NCBI GenBank assembly: GCA_030762175.1
Contig: CM060840.1
Location: 43,592,001 to 43,656,000 of the forward strand
Direction of reading: 5' to 3'
DNA from: Metallyticus violacea
Taxonomy: Eukaryota; Arthropoda; Insecta; Mantodea; Metallyticidae
DNA length: 64,000 nucleotides
Part shown: one piece after another, positions 24,381 to 37,039 of the stretch
How the letters are laid out: every line of letters starts with the position of its first letter
Numbering within the stretch: the stretch's first letter is position 1
Program-made: the position numbers and the translations under genes
Notes under the pieces: model-generated
Seen by the model: only the letters and a program-made list of their open reading frames with translations
The model's database searches: none
Told to the model about the DNA's origin: nothing

Positions 24381-27300
24381 TTTGATACTTTATTAAATTC
24401 AGTTCTCAGCTTTCCTTAAAACATTTCAGAATAATAAAAGATCAAAATATATTATTTTTGCAACATTACAATAAATATAAAATGGGGATTTAAAATGGGA
24501 AAATAAATTTTACAAATATACGCTATAAAATTCAATATATTAAAACGCTTTACGATGTTGCATAAACTTTCCAAATGTGTCTTCACATTCTTCGCCATTA
24601 TAATCCTAAACAGCACACACCACAGGTCCATAATTTGTACGGTGCGCAACAAAGGCATACTTGAAAATTAACACATAATTTTATTTGTTTATAGTTAAGG
24701 CTTGAACACATCACAACTTCAAGTCCCGGAATGTCTTTGGAAAAGTCCCCAGGTTCAGCTTAAAATTTTCTTTCATTACTTTTCGGTTTTATGTTCAATT
24801 CCCCCCCGTTATAAATTACATTCTGTCCGGAATGAAATATCTTGCTTGCTTTACCAATTCCACAAAAATGGCCGCCGCCTTGAAAGTGCCGTATTTGCTG
24901 CTTTTATAACTGTCTTATTTGGACTCAAATGTAACGAAAGAAAAGTCACTCTTTATTGTTTATAGTGGGATTTGAAATAAACCTACCACTTCGACAATAA
25001 TAACTGGAAACTAGTGTTGGCAGGCAATGTCATTGCTACAATATCACGACTGTAAATCGTGTTATTACGAATTTCTATAACATTATCCTAAATGTAATGT
25101 CTTAATTCTGGCAAGTTTGAGAGAAAATGCCTATGATAAGCTATTTTTAATATATTCAAAAGGAGGTATCTAGTTCCATTAGTTTCGCTTTTATACTCAG
25201 GTGTAATTTTACGACTTCGCCAATGTATTTTGGAGTACTTTGTGCTGTAAAACTCCCAAAAGCGGAAAAAGCAAGCAGGAGTTTCAGAAAAATATTTAAA
25301 ATCTCAATTTTAGCTTTCATTTTACTATTGGAACCTTCAACCTGCAACAGAGCACAATTCAATCGTTCGTGTCTCACGGTTTTGTAATTATCTTTTAACT
25401 ATTTAACGCTTCGTAATCGTCTGAATCTTCAAAAGATAGTAAAAAAATTACGTTAAAGCATATGTTTAGCTTTCTAACGTTTAATGTGCACATTATTTTA
25501 TTAACTTTAAACGCAATAACTGTTTCTTTTTTCGAGCAGCGGTCCTTAATGACTTGAGTATCATTTTAACTTATTCTTTTACACTTTTATCCCCCCCCCC
25601 CAAATCTAGCAAATGGAAATGATGCCAAATGTTCAATGTCCGCAGTAGTTTACATAAATATTCGATCTGATTTTATATTTTTATGTTCAGAAACTCGAAA
25701 ACAAACCGCTCATATTTTTCCGTGTTTTATTTTTTTTTTATTTCCAAGTTTTGTGATACATTCTTCTAATTTCTACACAAGTGTTCAGTTATATTAAAAA
25801 AGTCTCAGTCTGGATTTCCTAATTAGCTGTGCAAGTTCTTGCTTACACCTAACTGTTTTACTCATGTTGCTTCCTTAATAAAGAATCCTGCCTGAAACTT
25901 GCAATAATACCTCCTAAAAAGCAAACTTATAATTTCATCATCACGCAAACTGTAAGGTTCTTCAAGACCCAGGTATGGGAATAGTTCGGAAACGTTTTAG
26001 GCGGGCCTGCAAGAGGGTGCGGCCTCTCACCTTTTCATTACCCCGGAAATTTCAATGCTCGGCATTAGAGAAGGATTATATAATTCAGGGGTCATCTTGC
26101 TCCGAATTCTGAAGCACACAGTCATAGGCGATTGTGCTTTTCGGTAGCTAAAAGAAACAACTTGAATAAGGATGTACCAAAATGTCGTTTCTTTGTTAGA
26201 CATTTCAAAGGAACCAATGATATATGGAAATTACCATCTTCTCCTCACACTAAATAAGATGATTCATGTAATACGCATACAAGCAGGTTTTTCTTTCTGG
26301 TGTGTGTCGCATGATAGTAATTTTCTTCTGAGAGCTTACCGCACCATTGTCAGTGAATAAGAAAGGTAAACCTCTGCGTTTTATATTCATGGTGCACCTG
26401 TACCGCCTTCGTCACCGTTTTTAATTTTGAATAACATACTGAGCGAACATACAGCTTGAACAGAAAGACTAATTATGCCCCTCGCCAAGAAAATATTAGG
26501 AATATATGTTCTGGTAAGCTGAGAAAGCCTTTTCGACAAGTAACAGCACACGTACACATATTAGCAGTTAGGCCTAATTGAGTGAAAATATCACAACACA
26601 ATTCAAGTTTTATAATTAATTTTCTTATTATGCTTAGATAAGGGCTGCAATGCAAAAAAGAAAGAAAAATGGACAAGTTCCAATTTTAAACATTTAAACA
26701 TACATCTGTAGTTGATCTTCTTAAGTTTTTACAAAAGCTGAAGTGGATGTAAACAAACCGAAACGTATTATACAAACAATTGGCTATAACTAAGTGTGCA
26801 CAGGGGAGCGAATATGAAGGTAATGATATAAAAATATTTGAGCTTTAAAACATTGATAATTTTCCCCTTTCGTACATTTAATTATAGGAAATGATTTATC
26901 AACTAGGAACAGCGCCGACAATTCGATAGGTACTGAGCGTGCGCGCTAATATTGAAAACATTTTAGTAGCTACGGTACATATTCCACATATGCTAATTTG
27001 CATTTATCTACACTTTAGTAGTGCATATATTGCAAAAAAAGATATACACGATAAAAGGAAACATTTGTTAATGCGTTTCACTAATGTGGCCAACTTATGG
27101 AAAGTTTCCTATTTTGTGGGAATTTTTGTGCACAAATTACGCAAATGAGAGAAAGATGAAGCAAATGATTCATTTAAATTTAGTTACACTTATCATTGCA
27201 TATTGTATGTAAATAAGAGAAATGGCTGGCAATTTTGTTCAAGGATCATCTATGACACGGAACCCTAATTAAGTAATTTTAAAACTTGTTGCTGTACGAA

Positions 27301-28145
27301 TTGAGTATTAGGAATCAAAATGCAATGTCATAAAGCTGCGTACAGTGTCATGTACACTCAAGGGTTATCCGCCGGTCAACCATAACTGCAAAAATATTGT
27401 ATGAGGAAAAGAATACATTCAGTATATTTTGTCACCTCTCCAGCAATAAAGTTTGCTACTATAATGCTACAGGTAAATACTTTAATTTGTTGTCGTATGT
27501 TATAAGAAGCTATTAATATTAGAAAGCAAAATCGAAACTTTTCAAATATTATAATAAATATTGGAACTCAAAATTATTTAAAACTCAAATGAAGATGATA
27601 ACAATGAAATTTTCATTTCAATGTACATATTACCTATATGAATAATTTGGAAATTTATAATTATTTTCTGATAAAAAATTTAATTTTTTGATATAATTCG
27701 CGGAAAATTTAATTTATATTTATTGGCAGTCATTGTCCTTAGTAACAAAGAAGATGAGCAGCAAGAAAAATGCAACTTGAAAAAAAAAGTAATTACAATA
27801 ACAGAGGCACTAGTAGAAAATAAATACACAAAAAATAACACAAACGGTTTGTGCGGTTCAATCTGGTTATAAATTGAGCCTGGGCCTGCAGTTTATCTCA
27901 GTGGCTGGGTCTGGAAGATGAGACAAACAAATCTGAGAATACAACCAATATATGTTTTAAAGTTTCTTGAATCCTCACGATAAACCGACTCCAGTTATAT
28001 CAGCACAATTGTAAAACTGGGGGTAAAATTCCATAAAATTCCTAATTTAAATGCAATATAAATTTTATTATGCTTATATGAAGAGATTAACGAATTGTAG
28101 GTGCTTTAGTTAAGTCACAAGGAAACAATAAGCCCATTACATGGA
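24381..28145. other. AT-rich intergenic DNA, no gene seen
   Basis: No recognisable coding, RNA or mobile sequence. A C run lies near 25591-25600. A short GC-richer patch at 25995-26080 carries no identifiable motif. Open frames here are short and unlike any family I know. Confidence 0.55.
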
Positions 28146-28147
28146 TA

Positions 28148-28820
28148 CCGGGTCTTTCATGGTTTTGTCGCCCGCTTCACGACAGCTGGCGGGTCGGCTG
28201 TCAGAGCGATAACTAACGGCAAAGTGGGTATAATGACCGCACAAGTGATGCAAGTGCTCGTAATTAAACTACAATTACAATGCAAATAAGCACGTAAAAG
28301 AGATATTGGAAATGTTGTCCTGTCACATTCACAAATTTCTTAGAAAATGGTCATTCACAAGCATCAGTTTATGTTCCAAAATTGAGTCAATTTAAACTTA
28401 AAGCATACAAAGTCACTATTGCAAACATATGATTCTGATATTCGCGTAAATTTCTGCAAATGAATACCCCTTGCATGATGAGAAAATTGGTGTTTGGTGT
28501 GCAATCTCTAGTAGTATTCTGAGAACACTACAAATGCAGAAAGATACATGTAGCACATGTCTTTTATTTATGGGGGAAGTTGGAAAATAAAGTGTATGGA
28601 ACAAACACCCATACTTTAGAAGAAATGAAAGAAAGTATCAGGCGAGAAGTTAAAATAACCCATCATAAAGTACTGCTCGTTTTAATTTTAATTGTAGTTG
28701 TGATTGCGATAACTTGAATTAATTCCGCAGATATTACACGGCTTCGCCGGGATTTACCGCCCCGATTGCCGACCTGCCGGCAGCCGTGAATTGGCGACGA
28801 CATAATCATGAAAGACCCGG
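28148..28820. mobile_element. 673-bp non-autonomous DNA transposon with long inverted termini
   Basis: Both ends begin CCGGGTCTTTCATG when read inward, and each end is flanked by TA (28146-28147 and 28821-28822). The similarity continues with mismatches for about 80 bases: GTCG..CGCC, TTCACG, GGTCGGC and GCGGTAA/GCGATAA blocks can be paired between 28148-28230 and the reverse complement of 28738-28820. The termini are GC-rich and the interior (28231-28737) is AT-rich, with no transposase frame. A TA target duplication points to the Tc1/mariner superfamily or another TA-targeting group; the ends do not resemble those of the mariners elsewhere in this window. Inferred: a MITE-like or internally deleted element mobilised in trans. 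Confidence 0.75.
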
Positions 28821-28822
28821 TA

Positions 28823-29823
28823 GTCAAGAAACTCGTCCATGTCTAAAATAGCTCTGTTTCCTTCACTTAATTCCCCATTTCTTCCTTCCTCGTTTAGAGA
28901 TATAACTTCTAGTTTTGCTACAATTCTCTATTAGCTTCCAATGCGAGCATAGACCCTCATGACTGTAATAATGAACTAAGCACTAGAGAGGGAGATATTG
29001 TTACAACCAGCAGCTAATGAACTTCCATTTTCAACTGTAGAGCTGTTCTGCTATCCAAGAGATCAATTTACAAAGTTGATTAGATTAATACGATCTTTGT
29101 GCTACGTTGCAATAAGACTTCACATCCGCATACTTGCTAGTAAATAACGACAAATGCTGCAATCACCCCAAGCTCAATGCAAACGTATATACAGGATATT
29201 TGAGTGCAGCCTATAGAACTTTCGAGTTCTTAAAAGGAAGTTAAGCAAAACAACACGCTATAGGACCTTTGATTGCCCACATCACATTTTTTATTACTTT
29301 GTTATTTTCTTATCTACTTTGAAACCAATAAAACATTAAGCAGCTGACAATAAAATGTACAAGTACCTGCAATGGTTTATAATACGCTTAATAATTTTTC
29401 TGCGTGAAGAAATGTTTCCAATCTAAGGAATTGTGCAAGCTCTTTTTCAAAACTTAAACTTCTGCTCAAAGACCTGTCAATTTTCCTACTTCGTAACAGT
29501 GAAAACATCAATAAACCACTTTGGGAAAATTTAAAAACGTACTTTATCTATACTTTTCTTCCTTACGACAATTTCTTGCCAGATAATATTATGTGGATAT
29601 TATTGTATTGAAACTTTTTAATTTACGGGAATGTTTTATAAAATCCATATACAGAAAGTTGGCACGTTTCATATTTCAGCTGTGAACAAAATTTTAAATC
29701 TCTGAAATGCAAATAAATAAAAGCGCGCTTAACGTAAAAACCTACCAAAGAAAAGATCTGGCAATGTGGAGAATGAGTAATTTAAAGTGTCGACGTCGCT
29801 TTCATACATTCCGATTTGCTAAC

Positions 29824-29871
<48 letters not shown>

Positions 29872-32800
29872 TGAACGCTCTGATTTTTCTATCCAAAGAG
29901 CAAATTACTAGCTACTGCCTTTAATTGTAGTCTGGATTTTCCATTTGTAGTCGAACAGTACATTTCGATTTGTTACTTTTACTTCAACCTTTCGTTGAAA
30001 TTTGCAGAAGCTGTCCCCTAAATATACTTTGACGTATAATATTAGAATAGCCGTAATACCATCCCTAACAAAGTGTTTTCTCTCACATTCTTATGTTATG
30101 TTCTTAAAATCCTAGCAGCTCAAAATCAGAAAAAAAAAAATCTGTATGCATGTTGAAAAAAACGTTATTTTAATTGCTCAAAAACATTTGCACATAGAAT
30201 AATGATCTTTAATAATCTTGAACCAGGGTTACTTATGCCATCAAACAGCTATAATAGCCAACTTTTGTGGATATGCTTTTGAAATTTCATAACCAAACCT
30301 CAAAGTGAACAGAATATATATGAAATGAAGATCAGTTGTAACTACATTACATGAAATATTGTTTCGCATAGAGTAATTTGTCAACAATGATACAAGAAAT
30401 ATGTGCATTTTGCCATCTTTAATCCAATGTTCGAGATGTTTTGCATTCCAAATTAAGCCTTGTTTTTACAGCGTGTCGAAATAAATGACAGTGCCTTTAC
30501 AACTCTTTGGAGCAATATTTTTCTTTAATTGTATTTCCAAACAATTCATAAAGTTAAACGATGAATAAAATAACACAAGTAAAGGCTTTATAAGGGGAGG
30601 GTCTAAAGTATATTTTAGACACTACGCTATAAATCGTGGTGAGACTTTGATTTTTAGTGCTATAAAATATCCGAACTTTAAATAGTATTATTGGCATCTA
30701 AGTTTGGTATTCTGATTAATAAAAAAAAAAAAAAACTCCGCATTGCGTAAATTACTTACTTTAAGATAATTGATCTTTTATTCAAAATACAAGAAGGAAA
30801 GTAAAATCTTCAATATTCGCTAATTTTAAGACCTGCCACCTATGCAAACAAAAAATATCTGGATATCAGACTCGGCACAACTACGAAAAGCATGGTTACT
30901 CGTATAACCATTATACGAAAGGATCTATGTTAGCAAAGAATATTAAAGTTTTTAACAGACATAATGTTTACATATCAGTTCCACTTTAATGCCTATAGGG
31001 GTAATGTAGTAAGCCTATACGTCATATCATAACTATAATGTAACACAAAAGGAAATGCATAGCATGAGCAAAACTTATTGGGCAAGATTGCCTAAATGAA
31101 AGACTGTCTCTATGAATTAAGAAATAAAAGTTACTTATTTTTATTTGTGGTGAACAGAGTTTTAAAAATGCATTATGTGAAGAATTATATAACATTTATT
31201 CCAGATAAACAGGGAATACAACAATTAAGTGTTAAAAAATAATCCGCCTCTATCATACAATAAAAATGATTAGATGTACAATCAATAAAACCCTTTCTTT
31301 AGTCTTGCTCAAAGAACTAAGCAACTCAAGACTACAAATGTAAATCAAAACCAACAACTTCCCGTCAGCTCAGGGAAAAATGAATTGTCTAAAAGTCATC
31401 ACTTTATTAATAATATTTTACTCTATTTTATGTTTCAATAAAAATGCCTTGAGTAGATAATTTTGTAAATACATCAGAAACAACAGTAGCCGCCCTTTCA
31501 AATTGTTCATGCTCTCTCTCAGCAGCATCAGAATTGGTAAAATTTATAAAGGACATAAATTAAATTTACTAACATCTTCACGTTTTCAAACGCGGTTAAG
31601 ATATTGAATTGGATATTCTTGATAATTCGGTATGTAAAAAGTCATCAAATAGGGGAAAAAAAAAAAAAAAAAAAAAAACTAAAGTAAAAGTGATGTCTGC
31701 AAGTCTGGGCTATATTTTCTGACAAAAAATAGATATAAACTACAACTATCTTTAAAAAAAGGGAATCAGAATTTTAACAACCCTTCATTAAGCTATTTAT
31801 GTTTAAAAGTTCAAGTTTCTTGAAAAGTCTGCACTGATGTAATTTTCCCCTCCTGTATTGTCCCGGAAACTGGCAACTTTAAAGTTCTATATGAGAATTT
31901 TACTTTCTTCCTCATACAGATTTTATATTCTTGCATCTGCAAACACATGACATATAAAAGAATTACAATGCCAGTTACGGGGGAAAACATTCCTTTGATG
32001 TTACAGTACTGTGTACTTGCTAATGACATAATTTAAAGTTTTAGAAATGAATGCCAATCAAGCTTAAATAAGTCAGCAGGAATGCTTAACAGAAAGAGAA
32101 GTTATTCTAGTTATAACCAGAAGAGGTTTCCAGATTCCCGGATTCAGGGTTGTCCAACATAGAGAATATACTGAACATGTTAAAGCGTAGAAAAGATGGT
32201 GTCTAAACATACAGGGATGTCTAAATACAGAGGTTTCACTGTACTATATTTTTACATATTTACTTATACACTAACAGATCTATATTATCAAACAATAAAA
32301 TAATAGTACCTGTAAACAATAAAACATTTCATGTTTTAATTTTATCTTGATTTCATTCACTTATTAATTATATTTTTTTCGCCGTTAAATACTGTCAAAT
32401 AATCCTTTGCTTTAGACTGTAGTTAGTAAACGAAAAATATTAACGTACGTGAGACAATATACATTCGCAACACCCTGAAAGATAACCCATTTGGTTCATC
32501 CTATTATCCTATTAGTTAGGAAAAAATTATGACTCCAGACACTATCCATAAATGTTTATATAGAAATCACTGTTGGCATTAATACATCAAGCTAATAAAT
32601 CTACTGCAGTTATCACCGAGACGACAAAGTAAGAAAACTTCAAGATTCTGATACTATATGGGGACATGACCTACTCATTTCGAACTGTGATAAAGATACA
32701 GCTCGCCCTCAAATGGGCAAAGACCAACAAACTGAAGTTCAATAAAATAGACAGTCTCCAGAATATTCTAAAGGGAGGAAAGAATAGAAAAAAATTACAC

Positions 32801-33979
32801 AGAACAAAGGCACCTGAAATAAGTGACTAGTTTTGAATATCGGAGTACTAGTAAGCACATATGCAACCCTCCCCCCAATAAAGTTTAACGCAGCTACTCA
32901 AACTACAAACACCACCAAGTACTACAACAGCCTGTCCCTAACAACAGCTACTCAAACTGAAGATAGACCCAGTGGCCCCATACGGTCTAGACAACTGTGA
33001 AGAAGAAGAACAAAATTGTAGAAAGAATAGAACATTTAAAGGCATTTATTTCCTAAAACATCAACAACTGGTATATACTTCCCTCAAGACTCGTCTATGA
33101 GCTGGTAATTAGGACATTTTATAGGTTGAAGCACATCCTGACATATCGGCACACAAGGAATTAAGAATATCAGTAAATGGAAGAAATTATACACTGTCGA
33201 TATCATGACAAGCAGTGAATGGTCACAACAGGCTCAAACATGCTGTGTACTCTTTGCCCAAGGTTGTAACCATAAGCTACCTCAACCAAGTGTTACCATG
33301 ACCAGAATGCGTGTACTGTCTGTCAGATATCCACAACCTCTGTGAGAGATATAAGAAGCTCAAGGAAACACTAGCAAAATTTTCATTGGAAATCCAACAT
33401 TCTCTCAAACATGTTATTCAATTATTCATTCTTTCATTGATAAAAACGATTTAGTCACTTTTCAGAATTATGGGAGAGCATACTTAAAATAAATATGCAA
33501 TCACTTAAACTAAGTCAATACTGTTTTTATATCCCAATTTCGCATATTACATGCAAGCGATCAGTATGTTGAAATGTATTTCCTTTGCTTTTGCTCTGAA
33601 TTCTTAATGCTCTGAATTCTTAACGTGATTGTTTTTATTGTAATAGAGAAATTTTAGTGTTTTCAAGACATTTCTTTATATAGCATTTATATAAAAACTG
33701 TCGCAATCAGTAATAAGTTTACCTTTTCTTTAAAATATATATATATCGAACATTTAAGCCGCTTTGACTAAAACTGCGGCAAGTGGTTCTATTTTTGTGC
33801 TTAAAAATTTGAAAAAGGAGTTTCTAAGAAAACAAACCTTTAGAGCAATGCCAAGCTGCATAGATATTTAAATGTGCATGCAACGACGACTTTTTGAAAA
33901 CTTCTCGGAATTTTCCACAGTAGTTCCCAATTACGACTAGCTACTATACCAAAAATCCATCAACCGCTGTGATAATTCC
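28823..33979. other. AT-rich intergenic DNA, no gene seen
   Basis: No domain-bearing ORF or RNA gene. It contains a (TA)n array (29826-29868), poly(A) runs near 30721-30734 and 31655-31678, and a slightly more GC-rich stretch at 32640-33400 with scattered open codons but no motif firm enough to name. Confidence 0.5.
29826..29868. repeat. (TA)n microsatellite
   Basis: About 42 bases of uninterrupted TA repeat. Confidence 0.95.
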
Positions 33980-34291
33980 TCGCTCGGTTAGTCGTCCTGG
34001 TGGTGTAGTGGTTACCATACTTGCCTCCTACACCCAAGAACGCGGGTTCGAACCCGGCCAGGACCGATGGATTTTTTCGGGCGTAAAAATCGTAAGTATA
34101 GCTTCCTTCGGAAGGGAAGTAAAGTCGTGGGTCGCGTGTCGTACATTTACGGCACGAAAAAGAACCTCAAGCCTGAAAGAGAGGCCTCTGAGCAAAATTT
34201 GTCGGCCGTTTCACGCCCTGAGTTGAATGGGACGCTGATGACCTGAGATGTTAAAGAGCGTCCATAAATAAATCAATCAATCGCTCGGTTA
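33980..34291 (+). repeat. SINE-A, best-preserved copy, with perfect target-site duplication
   Basis: An 11-bp direct repeat TCGCTCGGTTA (33980-33990 and 34281-34291) flanks a 290-bp element. Its head is strikingly tRNA-like: a perfect 7-bp acceptor stem (GTCCTGG at 33994-34000 with CCAGGAC at 34058-34064), an A box TGGTGTAGTGG (34001-34011) and a B box GGTTCGAACCC (34045-34055), the internal promoter of RNA polymerase III. A body shared with at least five other copies follows, ending in a simple A/T-rich tail (about 34262-34280). The shared body and the duplication show that it is a SINE and not a tRNA gene. Among the copies here it appears the youngest or best conserved. Confidence 0.95.
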
Positions 34292-34322
34292 TGATCCGTA
34301 GGTATGCTGCAGTGCAGACGTA

Positions 34323-34541
34323 GTGTGTTGGAAAACGGTAAGTAATGAAATCTTTGTGAATGATAGCAATAGGAGTTTAAAGAAAGATGATAAATGCTCT
34401 AGTAAATGCTTGGAAGATGCTCTGCGCAGGAACGGCCCATATTTGCCATCATATCGGACATTTTTGAAAAAAGTGTGCACGATATGGAACGAGCACAACC
34501 GACTAAAGGTGTCTGAAGCTATAAACATTTCAGGCAAATAG
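34323..34541 (+). other. 72-codon open frame of unknown nature beside the mariner relic
   Basis: The frame encodes a Lys/Ser-rich peptide containing RRNGPYLPSYRTFLKKVCT. It has no domain I recognise and does not match the N-terminal half of mariner transposases. It sits between SINE-A and the recognisable mariner segment, so it could be repeat-derived. I make no functional claim. Confidence 0.2.
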
Positions 34542-34559
34542 GCATTTAACATTTGGACT

Positions 34560-35562
34560 GAGTAATTATGCACGAGGGGTGCCGCTCCTGTAGACACCCG
34601 ATTAAAAACGAAGCAGAACACGAATTTTGGAGCACAGTTTGGCGCTTTTCAGAGAGATCCAAATGGTTTTATACATCGACTAGTGACCAATGATGAAACA
34701 AGGGCGCACTTTTACACACCAAAAACACGTCGAAGAAAGCATCATGATTCTCCATCATCAAAGATGATCAAATGTGTGATGCCGGCGCGAAAGATCAGCT
34801 TTCTGGGATGGTAATGGTATCCTACTGATGCACTATCCTCCCAATAGAACATCTATTACTGGAGCATGCTATACCAAACGTTAGAACTTGGGTTAGAAGA
34901 GCCCAAAAAGTGTACATGCTAGTGGGTGCTTAGCAACCAAGTGTCCATGTCGAGAATAAACGAAACGAAAACGATATAGACACATTTGACACTACAGGTA
35001 ACGTTGTTCGAGCAGTAGTTGCCGAAATCAGAAGTGTCTGGATGCTAATGGTAAACATGATGAGTATCTTATGCGATTGCAGAAGTCAAACATACTTAAA
35101 GCTGCCCTTTGATGGCTTCATGTATTTAGTAAGATAGCTGAAAACGGAACTTTTTCATGTTGAAATGTGCATTCACTTTTGGGCCCCTTCTGTGTATGTC
35201 TGAAAGCAATGTGTTTATCAAAGACAAAAGTGATTGTCCTCATACATGTGTTTGCTACTATATCTGCCGATTTCTCCAGAATTAGCTACATTACAGCAAA
35301 ACTCTTTCCAAAACTGAGAAAATTCCTTGGCGGAAGGAATTATTTATTCGATGAAGAACTTGAAGCATCAATCAAGGAACATTTCGCAGGTGTGGAGGAA
35401 TCTGATTTTCGGGATGAGATAATGGCTTTGAAATATCGTTGGTCAACGTGCATTAGCTTCAAGGTAGACTATGTTGAGAAATACGAACAAATTTCTAAAC
35501 AAAATTTCAATTTCTGCTTCCTTCTGAGAACAGTTCAAATGACACTCGTACAACAAAAATAA
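34560..35562 (+). pseudogene. Decayed mariner transposase (two conserved blocks)
   Basis: Two blocks can be read. At about 34580-34880, across frameshifts, are FIHRLVTNDETRAHFYTPKTRR (first catalytic Asp region, usually VTxDETWIHHYTP), SPSSKM and WNGILLMHYPPN..SITGACY (usually WDxxGILLIDYL..TI.G.YY). At 35290-35562 is the C-terminal block KLFPKLRKFLGGR, FDEELEASIKEHF and RWSTCISFKVDYVEK, which is typical of mariner ends. The intervening HDN and SPDLAP blocks are not recognisable, so this part is deleted or scrambled. The N-terminal helix-turn-helix is missing. It lies just downstream of the well-preserved SINE-A. It is certainly non-functional; the subfamily looks irritans-like, but that is a judgement by eye. 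Confidence 0.8.
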
Positions 35563-36676
35563 TAACTTTCGTTATATTACATAATGATAAAAGCCTTAAA
35601 CTTCATAAAAACACCAAATAAATTATCAAAAATGCTTTACTATTATACATACTATAATTTTAGTACTGCGTAGCTTCTGATAACAGAATAACCCAGAATT
35701 CTATGATGTAGGTATAAGGAAAAGATAAAGTGACTATTTTTACTCCAGGAACTCTTACTTGTCCCCCACCCCCTTTTTTCATTCTTCATCTTTCCCTTAG
35801 TAAGCAGCACTTAGTGCATTTGGACCCATTCCTTCGCAGACTTTAGATATTAGCTTAGCTTTTGTAGCTGTCAACGGGACTAACCTTCACCGAACGCTCC
35901 AAGATATTTCCCACTTCGATAAAGGCTTCCTAAGTAATAAACTGTTTCTGCAGCTACTCCATTAGGAGTATTGTATTTAGTTAAATACTGAATTAATTTA
36001 ATGCATATCTTCCTCACCTGACAAATAATAATAATAATTTGCAATCAACAGGCTTAAAAATTATTTTCTTAATTGGACAATCTTGTCATTACGCCCCCAA
36101 CTTAAAGGCTGCGTGTAAACGAATTAAAGTAAAGTTATATAAGCAATATCCCAGAAAAAAATCTTAAAATATCAAAACGATTTATTTAATACGAAGTTAA
36201 AAAACATAAATAAAAATTAGGAAAGATAATAAAGAAAAGAGCGTCGCTAGGCATCGTTACTTCTGCAGTTTTAATGATCCTCCACGATGGCTAAGTGCTC
36301 AGCTAATCCAACTTCATACAAACTTCGTTAACTATGAGCAGACTATACATCTGCCATTATCTTATGAAAATCCAAAGCGTGAATGCCGTTTTATTGATAC
36401 TTCCGTACGGTTATTTCAATTACTTTTTTTTTCCTTCTTTCTTTCTCTATTAACGCCTTATGCTACTAGCCCAGATGATATTGGTGTTTATGGGGAATAA
36501 ATTATATCCACGCGCTAAAACTGACTTGCATTCACCTGTGAGGTAAAACTCTGGATAACGTCTTAAGTGAGACAGACAACTTGGGTGAAGTAAGATTCAA
36601 TATCAGCACTGTAAATGGCTGCGGCCCAATCCTCTAATACAGAGGTTCCTCAACATTCTTTACGCATAGAGGAAGG
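35563..36676. other. Intergenic DNA, no gene seen
   Basis: No recognisable coding or RNA feature. Only short, unrelated open frames are present, in AT-rich sequence. Confidence 0.5.
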
Positions 36677-36722
36677 TTAGGAACCGATTGAGGGATATGG
36701 ATACGCAGCAGACACATGCGCA

Positions 36723-36992
36723 ATGCAGAGAAATGATTTTGCTGCGAGTGCAATCGGGAATAAAATGGAATGGAGGATGATTAGGATCACTGAGGAATAT
36801 GAGCGGAGAATTTGTCCCATTTGTGAGGAGGGGGAATCACGGACACATATTCTGGCTGGTAGGGAAAGTGGAGGGAAAAATATTCCCACATTCCTTTACA
36901 GAAATATGGTCATGCTGGCTTTTGCTGCCAGGCAAGGAAAAAGGGAAGAAATTAGGTACATTTCTGATGAAAGCAAGACGACTCAGATTTGA
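36723..36992 (+). pseudogene. Possible 3' end relic of a non-LTR retrotransposon ORF
   Basis: An 89-codon frame contains ERRICPICEEGESRTHIL. This resembles the zinc-knuckle that ends many LINE reverse-transcriptase ORFs (CxxC, then H and C), but the final cysteine is absent. There is no reverse-transcriptase motif upstream and no poly(A) end. The match is a single short motif, so the call is weak; a chance open frame is the main alternative. Confidence 0.25.
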
Positions 36993-37039
36993 AAAAGCTG
37001 ATAACAAGGTAGCGGTCAGGGGGAAATTACCTGACTGAA

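Noticed and set aside
32640..33400. Possible LINE or RNase H relic
   Set aside because: Some frames loosely resemble a retrotransposon C-terminus, but stops are frequent and no catalytic or zinc-knuckle motif is complete.
34001..34064. Genuine tRNA gene at 33994-34064
   Set aside because: The arm folds well, but the same head is joined to a shared 200-bp body at five other sites and flanked by a target duplication, so it is a SINE head.
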